Origin: Tsuneonella amylolytica
GTDB taxonomy: Bacteria; Pseudomonadota; Alphaproteobacteria; Sphingomonadales; Sphingomonadaceae
Direction of reading: 5' to 3'
Assembly (NCBI RefSeq): GCF_003626915.1
Contig: NZ_CP032570.1
Coordinates: forward strand, 1,798,001-1,862,000
Length of the DNA: 64,000 bases
Both the position numbers and the translations under genes were made by a program. Within the stretch, counting starts at the first letter, position 1; every line of letters begins with the position of its first letter. Of this stretch, positions 9,889 through 19,001 are shown piece after piece. The notes below the pieces were generated by a model. The model saw only the letters and a list, made by a program, of their open reading frames with translations, did no database searches and was not told where the DNA came from.

Positions 9889-10569
9889 ATGACCGTCCTG
9901 CGCAGTATCGCCTTCTACCTTGCGTTCTACCTCGGCTCGATCTTCTACACCTCGGCCTCGCTCCTGGCGGTGCCGGTGGGCCGCGACCTGTCGCACCGGA
10001 TCGTGCAAGCCTGGTCGCGGTATCACCGAGCCTGCGCGCGGGTATTCCTGGGCATCCGGCTCGTGCAGGAAGGCGCGCCGATTAATGGGCCGGTGCTCTA
10101 CGCGCTGAAGCACGAGGCCTTCTACGAGGCGATCGACATGCCCGCGCTGTTCCGCGATCCGGTCGTATTCGCCAAGCAGGAATTGTTCGACATCCCGCTG
10201 TGGGGCCGCGCGGCGCTCGCCTACGGCCTCATCCCGGTGGCCCGCGATCAGGGCGCGAAGACGCTGCGCACGATGCTCAACGCGGCGAAGGCACACGCGG
10301 CGACGGGCCGCCCGCTGGTGATCTTTCCCGAAGGCAGCCGGATGCCGCACGGCACGCAGCCGCCGCTGCTTTCTGGCTTCGCGGGCCTTTACAAGCTGCT
10401 CGGCCTGCCGGTCGTCCCGGTCGCGATCGACAGCGGGCCGCTCTATCACCGCAAGTGGAAACGCCCCGGCACGATCACCTACCGCTTCGGCGAACCGATC
10501 CCCCCGGGCCTTCCGCGCGAGGAAGCCGAGCGCCGGGTGCACGAGGCGATCAACGCGCTGAACGCGTGA
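9889..10569 (+). CDS. 1-acylglycerol-3-phosphate O-acyltransferase (PlsC family)
   Basis: A 226-residue acyltransferase that would convert lysophosphatidate to phosphatidate at the inner membrane. There is an N-terminal hydrophobic helix (SIAFYLAFYLGSIFYTSASLL). Block I reads KHEAFYEA, the H-x4-E form rather than the textbook H-x4-D; block III is FPEGSRMPHG. Block IV is around LPVVPVAIDSGPLY. The gene is 11 bases after the ydcF-like gene and has TAGGAG upstream. It closes the ftsEX operon. Confidence 0.9.
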   Translation: MTVLRSIAFYLAFYLGSIFYTSASLLAVPVGRDLSHRIVQAWSRYHRACARVFLGIRLVQEGAPINGPVLYALKHEAFYEAIDMPALFRDPVVFAKQELFDIPLWGRAALAYGLIPVARDQGAKTLRTMLNAAKAHAATGRPLVIFPEGSRMPHGTQPPLLSGFAGLYKLLGLPVVPVAIDSGPLYHRKWKRPGTITYRFGEPIPPGLPREEAERRVHEAINALNA

Positions 10570-11475
10570 TTAGTGATCCGAGCGGCCGAAGTCGGGCCGC
10601 GCGTCGTCCTGTCCCTGCTCGACGATCGAGCGGCGAATGTCGCGGGTGCGGGTGAAGAGGTCGAACAACGCCTCGCCGTCGCCGCGGCGGATCGCGCGCT
10701 GGAGCGCGGTCAGGTCTTCGGTGAAGCGGCCTAGCATCTCCAGCACCGCCTCGCGGTTCGACAGGAAGACGTCCCTCCACATGACCGGATCGCTGGCGGC
10801 AATGCGGGTGAAGTCACGGAAACCGCCGGCCGAGTACTTGATGACTTCCCCCCGGGTCACTTCCTCGAGGTCGCTGGCGGTGCCGACGATGGTGTAGGCG
10901 ATGAGGTGCGGGATGTGGCTGGTGACCGCGAGCACGAGATCGTGATGCGCGGCGTCCATGATCTCGACCCGCGCGCCCAGCGCTTCCCAGAAAGCCGACA
11001 GCCGCGCGGTGGCGGCGTGGTCGGCGTCGGCAGGCGGGGTGAGGATGCACCATCGGTGGCGGAAGAGGTGGGCGAAGCCGGCGTCGGGCCCGCTGTTCTC
11101 GGTGCCCGCGACCGGGTGGGCGGGAATGACCGTGGCGCCGGGCAGCGCGGCCCGCAGCGCCTCGGCAACGGAGGCTTTCGACGAGCCCACGTCGCTGACG
11201 ATCGCACGTTCGGGCAGGGCATCCGCGATCTGCGCGGCCGCATCGCCCATCGCGCCCACGGGCACGCAGAAGATCACGAGATCGGCGCCCGCCACGGCTT
11301 CGGCAGCGGTGTCGCAGACCCGGTTCACCAATCCGCGTTCGGCGGCGCGGAGGCGGGTGGCGGGATCGGCGTCGTAACCGGTGGTCGTGCAATCGGGCAG
11401 GTTGTCGGCGATCGCGAGACCCACCGACCCGCCCAGGAGGCCGAGCCCGACGACCGCGACGCGCCCGAACGTCAC
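10570..11475 (-). CDS. tyrA: Prephenate/arogenate dehydrogenase (TyrA family)
   Basis: A 301-residue NAD(P)-dependent dehydrogenase of tyrosine synthesis. The N-terminal Rossmann stretch reads [20 protein letters not shown]. Family segments are [41 protein letters not shown], the [12 protein letters not shown] stretch and [20 protein letters not shown]. The GTG start at 11475 overlaps the hisC stop, so the two are translationally coupled. Whether prephenate or arogenate is preferred cannot be told from sequence alone. Its stop abuts the plsC stop on the other strand. Confidence 0.94.
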   Translation of the reverse strand: MTFGRVAVVGLGLLGGSVGLAIADNLPDCTTTGYDADPATRLRAAERGLVNRVCDTAAEAVAGADLVIFCVPVGAMGDAAAQIADALPERAIVSDVGSSKASVAEALRAALPGATVIPAHPVAGTENSGPDAGFAHLFRHRWCILTPPADADHAATARLSAFWEALGARVEIMDAAHHDLVLAVTSHIPHLIAYTIVGTASDLEEVTRGEVIKYSAGGFRDFTRIAASDPVMWRDVFLSNREAVLEMLGRFTEDLTALQRAIRRGDGEALFDLFTRTRDIRRSIVEQGQDDARPDFGRSDH

Positions 11476-12572
11476 CCTGCTTTCTCCACCGCGCGGCGAA
11501 TCGCCTCGGCGACCGCTTCCATGTCGATCGCCTTGCCCACGGTAATCCTCAGCGCGTTGCCGAGCCCCTGGCCCGGCAGGTGCCGCACCGCGTAACCGGC
11601 AGCGGCGATCGCCTCCATCGCGGCCGCGGCGTTCAGCGCGCCGTCGAACAGCACGAGCACGAAGTTCCCCTCGCTCGGAAGCGCGCGAATGCCGTGATTG
11701 CCGAGCGGGGCGAGCGCACCCGCCAACCGCTCGCGGTTGGCGGCGTTCTCGGCCCGGCTTCGCTCGACGAACGCCTCGTCGCCCAGTGCGGCCAGCGCGG
11801 CCGCCTGCCCGGTGGCGGTGACATTGAAGGCGCCGCGCAGCCGGTTGATCGCGTCGATCAGGTGCGGCGCGCCGGTTGCCCAGCCGACCCGCTCGCCGGC
11901 GATGCCGTAGGCCTTGGAGAACGTGCGGGTGACCAGCACGTTGTCGTGCGCCGCTGCTAGCGCGAGGCCGCCGTCGTCCTGTCCCTCGCCGAGATACTCG
12001 GCATAGGCCTGATCGACGACGAGCAGCACGTCCGTCGGCAGCCCGGCGTGGAGGCGCGCGACCTCGCCGGCATCGAGCCAGCAACCGACGGGGTTGTTCG
12101 GGTTGTCGAGCAGGACGACTCGCGTGCGGTCGTCGACGCTGGCCAGCAGGCTGTCGGCGCTGGCGGCGTAATCCGCGTCCGGCGCCGGCACCGCTTCTGC
12201 CCCGACCTTTGCCGCCAGCAGCGGGTAGAGCGAGAACGAGTAGCGCGGCATGACCACGGTGTCGCCCGGCCCGGCGAAGGCCTGCACCGCGCAGTGGAGC
12301 AGTTCGCCCGAGCCGGTACCGCATACGATGCGTGCCGGATCGATGCCGAACCTCGCCCCCAACGCTTCGCGCAGGTCGGTGCTGTCGGGATCGGGGTAAA
12401 GGCCGGGCGCTGCGGCCTGCGCGCGAGCGTCGAAGACCGCGGGCGAGCAGCCGAGCGGGTTCTCGTTGGCCGAGAGCTTGACCAGCGGTGTGCCGTCCGC
12501 CCCGGCGGACTTGCCCGGGACGTAGGCATGGATGCACTCGATCCAGGGCTTCAGGGTGGGTCTGTCGGCCAT
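11472..12572 (-). CDS. hisC: Histidinol-phosphate aminotransferase (HisC, aromatic-type context)
   Basis: A 366-residue PLP-dependent class I/II aminotransferase. Visible: [27 protein letters not shown], the GTGSGELLH phosphate loop, [20 protein letters not shown] and the PLP lysine in [20 protein letters not shown] at 12572 is chosen for family length. Because it is coupled to tyrA rather than to histidine genes, the enzyme may also serve as the aromatic (phenylpyruvate, prephenate) aminotransferase; that is an inference from context. Confidence 0.93.
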   Translation of the reverse strand: MADRPTLKPWIECIHAYVPGKSAGADGTPLVKLSANENPLGCSPAVFDARAQAAAPGLYPDPDSTDLREALGARFGIDPARIVCGTGSGELLHCAVQAFAGPGDTVVMPRYSFSLYPLLAAKVGAEAVPAPDADYAASADSLLASVDDRTRVVLLDNPNNPVGCWLDAGEVARLHAGLPTDVLLVVDQAYAEYLGEGQDDGGLALAAAHDNVLVTRTFSKAYGIAGERVGWATGAPHLIDAINRLRGAFNVTATGQAAALAALGDEAFVERSRAENAANRERLAGALAPLGNHGIRALPSEGNFVLVLFDGALNAAAAMEAIAAAGYAVRHLPGQGLGNALRITVGKAIDMEAVAEAIRRAVEKAG

Positions 12573-12662
12573 CGGGCCGCGCTTATGACAGCGGTGAAGG
12601 CGTTGCATCAAAGAAAAAGCGGTGGTTGGCCACGGCGAGCTTCCTCTCTATCGGGACGGTCG

Positions 12663-13760
12663 ATGCCGCCCGCGACAGCCCCGCAGACATACACCCTCCC
12701 CGCGCCCCTGCCGCTCGACGGCGGGCAGGCGCTGGACGGCGTCGAGATCGCTTACGAGACGTACGGCGAACTGGCCGAGGATCGTTCGAACGCCATCCTC
12801 GTCTGCCACGCGCTGACGGGCGACCAGTACGTCGCCAGCACCCATCCCCTGACCGGCAAACCGGGTTGGTGGGAGCGGATGGTCGGCCCCGGCAAGCCGG
12901 TCGACACGGGCCGCTACCACGTGATCTGCGCCAACATTCTGGGCGGGTGCATGGGTTCGACCGGCCCGGCAAGCCTTGCGGCGGATGGCGCGCCCTATGC
13001 CATGCGCTTTCCCGTCATCACCATCCGCGACATGGTCCGCGCGCAGGTCGCGCTGCTGGACGGATTGGGGATCGGGCGCCTGCACGCGGTGGTCGGCGGA
13101 TCGATGGGTGGGATGCTGGCGCTGAGCATGGCGGCGAATTTTCCGGACCGCGCCGCCCGAGTGCTCGCGATCGCGACGACCGCGCGGCACTCGGCCCAGA
13201 ACATCGCTTTTCACGAGGTCGGCCGGCAGGCAGTGATGGCCGACCCCGACTGGCAGGGGGGCGACTACTACGGATCGGGCCGCGCGCCGGACAAGGGGCT
13301 TTCGGTCGCGCGGATGGCGGCGCACATCACCTACCTTTCCGAAGGGGGCCTGACCGAGAAGTTCGGGCGCAACCTGCAGGAACGCGACGAGAAGACATTC
13401 GGCTTCGACGCGGATTTCCAGGTCGAAAGCTACCTGCGCCATCAGGGCAGCGGCTTCACCCGGCGGTTCGACGCCAACAGCTACCTCTACATCACCCGCG
13501 CGATGGATTACCTCGATCTGGCCGAGGAGCACGGCGGGCGGCTTGCCAACGCCTTCGCGGGCACGGACGCGCGGTTCTGCCTCGTCAGCTTCGACAGCGA
13601 CTGGCTCTATCCCACCGCCGAAAGCCGGCACGTCGTGCACGCATTGAACGCTGCCGGCGCGGCGGTGAGCTTCGTCGAACTGAGTGCGCCGCACGGGCAC
13701 GACAGCTTCCTGCTCGAACACGCAGCGCTCGACCGCGTGGTGGCGGGGTTCGTCGGATGA
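12663..13760 (+). CDS. metX: Homoserine O-acyltransferase MetX
   Basis: A 365-residue alpha/beta-hydrolase-fold enzyme that acylates homoserine in methionine synthesis. Visible: [13 protein letters not shown], nucleophile elbow VVGGSMGGM, and the late acid and base SFDSDWLYP and [10 protein letters not shown]. An acetyl or succinyl donor cannot be distinguished by eye. It is the first gene of an operon in which metX, metW, gltX and an amidohydrolase gene each overlap by four bases. I looked in the 90-base divergent region with hisC for a SAM-II riboswitch and did not find its conserved core. Confidence 0.95.
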   Translation: MPPATAPQTYTLPAPLPLDGGQALDGVEIAYETYGELAEDRSNAILVCHALTGDQYVASTHPLTGKPGWWERMVGPGKPVDTGRYHVICANILGGCMGSTGPASLAADGAPYAMRFPVITIRDMVRAQVALLDGLGIGRLHAVVGGSMGGMLALSMAANFPDRAARVLAIATTARHSAQNIAFHEVGRQAVMADPDWQGGDYYGSGRAPDKGLSVARMAAHITYLSEGGLTEKFGRNLQERDEKTFGFDADFQVESYLRHQGSGFTRRFDANSYLYITRAMDYLDLAEEHGGRLANAFAGTDARFCLVSFDSDWLYPTAESRHVVHALNAAGAAVSFVELSAPHGHDSFLLEHAALDRVVAGFVG

Positions 13761-14344
13761 CCGAACTGCGTCCCGATCTCGCGGTTATCGCCGCCCATGT
13801 GACGCCCGGCACCCGCGTGCTCGACGTCGGCTGCGGCGACGGGGCGCTGATGGCTGCGCTGCGCGACCGCGGATGCGACGCGCGGGGGCTGGAACTCGAC
13901 CCCGCGCTGGTCGAACGCTGCGTGGCACGCGGCCTCAGCGTGGTGCAGGGCGATGCCGACCGCGACCTCGCCGATTATCCCGACAAGGGGTTCGACACCG
14001 CGATCCTGTCGCAGACCCTCCAGACCGCCGCGCGGCCCGACCGGATGCTCGACGAGCTTTTGCGCGTCGGGCGGCAGGCGTTCGTGTCGTTTCCCAACTT
14101 CGCGCACTGGCGGATGCGCGCCGCGCTGACGTTCGGCGGGCGGATGCCGGTCACCCGCAGCCTGCCGGTGAGCTGGTACGAAACGCAGAACATCCACCAC
14201 GTCACCGTCGCCGATTTCCGCGAGCTCGCCGCGGCGAAGCGCGTGCGGATCGAACGCGAGTGGTTCTTCGCCGGCGACCGCCCGATCGGCAGCGCCGGGG
14301 CCAACTGGCGCGCCGAGCACGCCGTATTCGAGATCAGCGCATGA
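13757..14344 (+). CDS. metW: Methionine biosynthesis protein MetW
   Basis: A 195-residue SAM-methyltransferase-fold protein. Motif I reads [13 protein letters not shown]; other MetW signatures are [36 protein letters not shown] and the NWRAEHAVF end. MetW is known as the partner of MetX and is needed for its full activity in several proteobacteria. ATGA overlap with metX supports a fixed stoichiometry. Confidence 0.95.
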   Translation: MTELRPDLAVIAAHVTPGTRVLDVGCGDGALMAALRDRGCDARGLELDPALVERCVARGLSVVQGDADRDLADYPDKGFDTAILSQTLQTAARPDRMLDELLRVGRQAFVSFPNFAHWRMRAALTFGGRMPVTRSLPVSWYETQNIHHVTVADFRELAAAKRVRIEREWFFAGDRPIGSAGANWRAEHAVFEISA

Positions 14345-15693
14345 CCACCGTCACCCGTTTCGCCCCGTCGCCGACCGGCCTGCTCCATGTCGGCAACATC
14401 CGCACCGCGCTCCACAACTGGATGCTGGCGAAGAAGGCCGGCGGACGTTTCGTGCTGCGGATCGACGATACCGATGCGGAGCGCAGCCGCGAGGACTACG
14501 TCGACGCGATCCGCGCCGATCTCGCCTGGCTGGGGATGGAACCGGACGCGGAGGAGCGGCAGTCGGCCCGGACGGCGATCTACGAGGACGCGTTCGAGCG
14601 GCTGCGGCAGGCGGGGCGCGTCTATCGCTGCTACGAGACGGCGCAGGAACTCGACCTCAAACGCAAGGTGCTGCTGGGGCGCGGGCTCCCGCCGATCTAC
14701 GACCGGGCGGGATTGTCGCTGACCGAGGCCGATCACGTCCGGTTCGCGGCCGAGGGGACTGCACCGCACTGGCGCTTCGCGCTCGATCCGGCGGAACCCA
14801 TCGAGTGGAACGACGGCATCCGCGGGCCGCAACACTTCGATCCCGCGCAGCTCTCCGATCCGGTGGTGCGCCGCGCGGACGGAAGCTGGCTCTACATGCT
14901 GCCGAGCTGTATCGACGATATCGAGATGAGCATCACCGACGTGTTGCGGGGCGAGGACCATGTCAGCAACACGGCCGCGCAAATTCAGATGTTTACCGCG
15001 CTTCATGCTGCGGGCTTCGGTGCAGCAAGGCCGCTACCGCGGTTTGCCCACGAGGCTTTGCTGGTGGGTACCGAGGGCAAGCTGTCGAAGCGGCTGGGAT
15101 CGCTGTCGGGCGCGGCCCTACGCGAGAGCGGGATCGAATCGGACGCCGTGGTGGCGTTGCTCGCGCGGCTCGGCACCTCGTTGCCGGTGGAGCCGATCGC
15201 CGACCGGCAGACCCTCGTCGACACGTTCGACCTTTCTACCTTCGGGCGCGCGCCCGCTCGGTTCGACGAGGCCGAGCTCGACCGGGTCAACCACGGCATC
15301 GTCCACCAGCTTCCCTTTGTCGCGGTGGCCGATCGCTTGCCTGCGGGCATGGACGAGGCGGCCTGGCTCGCGATCCGTCCGAACCTCGAAAAGGTCGCGG
15401 ATGCGGCGGACTGGTGGCGTGTGGTGACGGGGCCCATCGACCTGCCTGTTTTCGACGCCGACACGCGCGCTTTTCTCCGGCAGGCGGAGGCTGATCTTGC
15501 ATGGCAGGACGATGCGTGGGCCGTCTGGACGGGGGCGCTCAAGGAGGCCACGGGCCGCAAGGGCAAGGCGCTGTTCCTGCCCCTGCGCCGGGCACTGACA
15601 GGCCAGGATTCGGGCCCGGAAATGGCGCGCCTGCTGCCGCTGCTGGGGGAAGATACGGTCCGCCGGCGGCTGCTGCGGGCGGCCGGCGCATGA
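14341..15693 (+). CDS. gltX: Glutamyl-tRNA synthetase, second-type (GluRS2)
   Basis: A 450-residue class I aminoacyl-tRNA synthetase. The HIGH-type motif is PSPTGLLHVGNIRTAL at the N-terminus, followed by LRIDDTDAERS; the KMSKS-type motif is GKLSKRLGS. Many alphaproteobacteria have two gltX genes, one of which can charge tRNA-Gln for the amidotransferase pathway. The shortish C-terminus and KLSKR loop suggest this is the variant copy, but specificity is not provable here. It sits unexpectedly inside the metXW operon with four-base overlaps on both sides. Confidence 0.93.
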   Translation: MTTVTRFAPSPTGLLHVGNIRTALHNWMLAKKAGGRFVLRIDDTDAERSREDYVDAIRADLAWLGMEPDAEERQSARTAIYEDAFERLRQAGRVYRCYETAQELDLKRKVLLGRGLPPIYDRAGLSLTEADHVRFAAEGTAPHWRFALDPAEPIEWNDGIRGPQHFDPAQLSDPVVRRADGSWLYMLPSCIDDIEMSITDVLRGEDHVSNTAAQIQMFTALHAAGFGAARPLPRFAHEALLVGTEGKLSKRLGSLSGAALRESGIESDAVVALLARLGTSLPVEPIADRQTLVDTFDLSTFGRAPARFDEAELDRVNHGIVHQLPFVAVADRLPAGMDEAAWLAIRPNLEKVADAADWWRVVTGPIDLPVFDADTRAFLRQAEADLAWQDDAWAVWTGALKEATGRKGKALFLPLRRALTGQDSGPEMARLLPLLGEDTVRRRLLRAAGA

Positions 15694-16694
15694 AGGTGTT
15701 CCACGATCCCCGCCAGCGGGACCATGCTCCGGTGCGCGAACTGCACAACGGCGAGTGGACCCCGTTCGCCGAAGTGCCCGAACGGCTCGACGCGATCGTC
15801 GCCGCGATCGGTGCGGGCGAGTTGCCGGATGATCGGGGGATGGACCCGATCCTGGCGGTGCACAATCCCGGCTACCTCGCCTTCCTGCAGACCGCCCATG
15901 ACGACTGGCTGGCCGCGGGCCGGACGGGCGACGCCATCGGCTACAGCTTCCCGGTCGTCCGCCGCCGCCCGCTGGCGCTGAAGCGGGTCGATGCGCGGAT
16001 CGGTGCCTACGCGATGGACGCCAGCAGCCCCATCGCGGCGGGCACGTGGCAATCGGCCTACTGGGGTGCGCAAGCCGCTCTCGCCGCGACCCACGCGGTG
16101 CTGGGCGGGGACCGCAGCGCCTTCGCGCTCTGTCGTCCGCCCGGCCATCACTGCGGCCGCGACTATCTGGGCGGCTATTGCTTCCTCAACAACGCCGCCA
16201 TCGCCGCCCGCGCGGCCGAGGCGGCCGGACACCGCGTGGCGATCCTCGACGTCGACTATCACCACGGCAACGGGACGCAGGATCTGTTCTACGAGGATGG
16301 CGGGGTGCTCTTCGCCTCGATCCACGCCGATCCCCGGACCGACTACCCGTTCTTCTGGGGCCATGCCGACGAGCGCGGCGCAGGCGAGGGCGAAGGCGCG
16401 ACGCTGAACCTGCCGCTGCCGCGCGGTACGGGATGGGCCGACTACGCCCCGGCGCTCGGCACCGCGCTGCGGGCCATCGCCGACTTCGGCGCGACCATCC
16501 TGGTCGTGTCCTACGGCGCCGACACCTTCGCGGGCGACCCGATCTCGCAGTTCCGGATCGAAACCGCGGACTACACCGCGATGGGCGCCGCGATCGCCGG
16601 TCTCGGGTTGCTGACCGCGATCGTCATGGAAGGCGGCTACGCGGTGGACGCGCTGGGCGCGAACGTCGCCGCATTCCTCGAAGGGTTCGCCTAG
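15690..16694 (+). CDS. Acetylpolyamine amidohydrolase / histone deacetylase family
   Basis: A 334-residue zinc hydrolase of the arginase/deacetylase fold. Motifs: RPPGHHCGRDYLGGYCFLNN, the zinc pair in ILDVDYHHGNGTQD (second Asp and first His), SYGADTFAGDP (third zinc ligand) and the catalytic-Tyr loop EGGYAVDALG. The sequence is closest to acetylpolyamine amidohydrolases, which remove acetyl groups from acetylated polyamines. It ends the metXW-gltX operon; its stop overlaps the convergent pyk stop. Confidence 0.92.
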   Translation: MKVFHDPRQRDHAPVRELHNGEWTPFAEVPERLDAIVAAIGAGELPDDRGMDPILAVHNPGYLAFLQTAHDDWLAAGRTGDAIGYSFPVVRRRPLALKRVDARIGAYAMDASSPIAAGTWQSAYWGAQAALAATHAVLGGDRSAFALCRPPGHHCGRDYLGGYCFLNNAAIAARAAEAAGHRVAILDVDYHHGNGTQDLFYEDGGVLFASIHADPRTDYPFFWGHADERGAGEGEGATLNLPLPRGTGWADYAPALGTALRAIADFGATILVVSYGADTFAGDPISQFRIETADYTAMGAAIAGLGLLTAIVMEGGYAVDALGANVAAFLEGFA

Positions 16695-18154
16695 GCGTCG
16701 TTGCTCACGTGCCGCTTCAGTTCGTCGCCGGTCAGCGTGACGACATGGAGCAGGTTGGTGCTGCCGGGCGTGCCGAAGGGGACGCCGGCGAGCGCGATCA
16801 GTTTGTCGCCCGCCTTGCCGAACCGATGGCGCAGCGCCATCCGTTTTCCCTTGGCGATCATCTCCTCGAAGCTGCCGATATCCTTGGTGGCGACGGCGGT
16901 CGCGCCCCATAGCAGCCCGACACGGCGTGCGGTCTTCACGCTGGGGGTCAGGACCAGCATCGGCACGCTCGGCCGCTCGCGTGCGACGCGGCGGGCCGTG
17001 CTCCCCGAACCGGTGAATACGACGACCGCGGAGATGGCGACCGTATCGGCGATGGTCATGCAGGCGTGCGCCAGCGCGTCGGCGGTCGTGCGGTCGGGCG
17101 GGGTGTCGAGATAGCGCACCCGGCCAATGTAGGCGTCGTCGCGTTCGACCTGGGTGGCGATGCGGCTCATGATCGCGACGCTTTCGACCGGCCAGTCGCC
17201 CGCCGCGGTTTCCGCGCTGAGCATCACCGCGTCGGCGCCGTCGTAGACCGCGTTGGCCACGTCCGAGACCTCGGCGCGGGTGGGCGTCGGGCTCTCGATC
17301 ATCGATTCGAGCATCTGCGTCGCGACGATCACCGGCTTGCCGGCGTTGCGCGCCAGGTCGACGATCTTCTTCTGGAGCGGCGGCACTTCTTCCGGGTCGA
17401 GCTCGACCCCGAGATCGCCGCGCGCGACCATGATGCCGTCGCTCATCTCGAGGATTTCCGCGAGGCGCTTCACCGCGCTCGGCTTCTCGATCTTGGCGCA
17501 GAGTGCGCCGTATCCGCCCATCAGCTTGCGCGCTTCGGCCAGATCCTCGGGCCGCTGGACGAAGCTGAGGCCGATCCAGTCGACCCCCTGCTGGACGGCA
17601 AAGGCGAGGTCGCGCCGGTCCTTTTCGGTGAGCGCCGGGATCGGCACTTCGGCATCGGGCACGTTCACACCCTTGCGGTCGGAGATGACCCCGCCGACTT
17701 CGGCCGAACACAGGATCGCGTCTTCATCGGCCTTGATCACCTTCAGACGGATCTTGCCGTCGTTGATCAGCAGCCGCTGCCCTTTCTGCAGGATGCCGAA
17801 CAGTTCGGGATGCGGCAGTTCGACGCGCGTCTCGTCGCCGGGGGCGGGGTCGCGGTCGAGCGTGAAGTGGCCCGAATGGCGGATCACCGCCTGTCCGTCC
17901 TTGAAGCGGCCGACGCGCAGCTTGGGACCCTGCAGGTCGGCGAGGATGGAGATCGGACGGCCCGATGTCTTCTCGAGCTCGCGGATGGCCTTGATCGTGG
18001 CGGCATGGTCGGCATGCTCGCCGTGGCTCATGTTGACCCGGAAGGCGTCGGCACCCGCGACGAGCAGCTTCTCGAGCATTTCGGGACTGCGGCTGGCGGG
18101 GCCGACGGTGGCAAGGACCTTGACCTTGCGGCTGCGCGGTTCGAGCTTCTGCAT
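16691..18154 (-). CDS. pyk: Pyruvate kinase
   Basis: A 487-residue glycolytic enzyme that converts phosphoenolpyruvate and ADP to pyruvate and ATP. Motifs: KVKVLATVGPASRSPEML, FRVNMSHG, ILADLQGPKLRVGRF, the signature around MSDGIMVARGDLGVE, and MLESMIESPTPTRAEVSD with DAVMLSAETA. Normal full length. Divergent from the DUF1244 gene. Confidence 0.97.
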   Translation of the reverse strand: MQKLEPRSRKVKVLATVGPASRSPEMLEKLLVAGADAFRVNMSHGEHADHAATIKAIRELEKTSGRPISILADLQGPKLRVGRFKDGQAVIRHSGHFTLDRDPAPGDETRVELPHPELFGILQKGQRLLINDGKIRLKVIKADEDAILCSAEVGGVISDRKGVNVPDAEVPIPALTEKDRRDLAFAVQQGVDWIGLSFVQRPEDLAEARKLMGGYGALCAKIEKPSAVKRLAEILEMSDGIMVARGDLGVELDPEEVPPLQKKIVDLARNAGKPVIVATQMLESMIESPTPTRAEVSDVANAVYDGADAVMLSAETAAGDWPVESVAIMSRIATQVERDDAYIGRVRYLDTPPDRTTADALAHACMTIADTVAISAVVVFTGSGSTARRVARERPSVPMLVLTPSVKTARRVGLLWGATAVATKDIGSFEEMIAKGKRMALRHRFGKAGDKLIALAGVPFGTPGSTNLLHVVTLTGDELKRHVSNDA

Positions 18155-18206
18155 GACGTCCGCCTATGGCAGGGCAACGGTGCAAGACAAAGGATTGTTA
18201 GCTTCG

Positions 18207-18518
18207 ATGGATACGAATTCGGACCCGCTCGACCGCCTCGACGATGCGCAGGCCGCCGCCGCCTTCCGCCGGCTGGTGCGCCACCTGCGCCACCGGACCG
18301 ACGCGCAGAACATCGACCTGATGGGGCTCGCCGGGTTCTGTCGCAACTGCCTCGCCGACTGGATCGGCGATGCCGGCTTCCCGGGCGACAAGGCCGAGGC
18401 GCGCGAACTCGTCCACGGAATGCCGGCCGCCCAGTGGAAGGAGCGCCACCAGTCGCCCGCCACGCAGGAACAGCTCGACCGCATGGCCGCGAGCATGGAG
18501 CGCAACGCGCCCGAATAG
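18207..18518 (+). CDS. DUF1244 family protein
   Basis: A 103-residue cytoplasmic protein. The core is [20 protein letters not shown] followed by [13 protein letters not shown] and [13 protein letters not shown], the pattern of the DUF1244 family found in alphaproteobacteria. The conserved Cys pair C-R-N-C could bind metal. The function is unknown. It is divergent from pyk and 82 bases upstream of gapR. Confidence 0.88.
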   Translation: MDTNSDPLDRLDDAQAAAAFRRLVRHLRHRTDAQNIDLMGLAGFCRNCLADWIGDAGFPGDKAEARELVHGMPAAQWKERHQSPATQEQLDRMAASMERNAPE

Positions 18519-18600
18519 TTTTCCACGGCACCTTCAAACGCTCCGTACGGCTGGCTATCGCGCGGCCGACCGATTCTCACATTGCCGGAGTTACCCTGAA

Positions 18601-18837
18601 ATGGCCGACGCCACCGACGACCGCCTGCGCCTTCTCATCGAGCGCATCGAACGCCTCGAGGAAGAGAAGAAGGGCATCGCCGACGACATCCGCGACGTCT
18701 ATGCCGAGGCCAAGGCGGTCGGTTACGACGCCAAGATCATGCGCCAGATCGTCCGCTTGCGGAAGATGAAGCCCGACGACCGCGCGGAGATGGAAATGGT
18801 GCTCGACACCTACAAGGCGGCGCTCGGTCTCGGCTGA
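18601..18837 (+). CDS. gapR: GapR family DNA-binding domain protein (UPF0335/DUF2312)
   Basis: A 78-residue, almost wholly helical coiled-coil protein: [20 protein letters not shown] then [19 protein letters not shown]. This is the UPF0335/DUF2312 family. Its Caulobacter member GapR is a nucleoid-associated protein that binds AT-rich, overtwisted DNA and is needed for normal replication and growth. The last codons (KAALGLG and stop) are part of a 41-base tandem repeat that continues past the gene. Confidence 0.9.
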   Translation: MADATDDRLRLLIERIERLEEEKKGIADDIRDVYAEAKAVGYDAKIMRQIVRLRKMKPDDRAEMEMVLDTYKAALGLG

Positions 18838-18919
18838 CGCCTGCGACCGATGGCAAGGCAGCGCTCGGCCTCGGCTGACGCCTGCGACCGATGGCAAGGC
18901 AGCGCTCGGCCTCGGCTGA
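18814..18919 (+). repeat. 41-base tandem repeat copying the 3' end of gapR
   Basis: Copies at 18814-18854, 18855-18895 and a partial copy at 18896-18919. Each contains the last codons and stop of gapR. The first copy differs by two substitutions in its first 20 bases; copies two and three are identical over their shared 24 bases. The repeat extends only past the stop, so it does not lengthen the protein. Confidence 0.92.
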
Positions 18920-19001
18920 GCGCGCTTCTATCGCAGGATAAGGAACGCCCGTTCCGCCCCGTTCATTGCAACCTCGAACCCCAATTCGAGGAACTGCAAA
19001 G

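Noticed and set aside
12573-12662. SAM-II type riboswitch before metX
   Set aside because: The conserved core of that riboswitch could not be found in the 90 bases available; the only dyad is a short GTGGTTGGCCAC.
15003-17711. A 902-residue minus-strand open frame
   Set aside because: It runs antisense to gltX and the amidohydrolase and out of frame with pyk. It is Arg/Gly/Pro-rich without any domain, the usual shadow of high-GC codon use.
18942-18963. EcfG-type (GGAAC-N16-GTT) stress promoter before the SDR
   Set aside because: GGAAC is present, but the nearest GTT follows after 14 bases, too short for the usual spacer.
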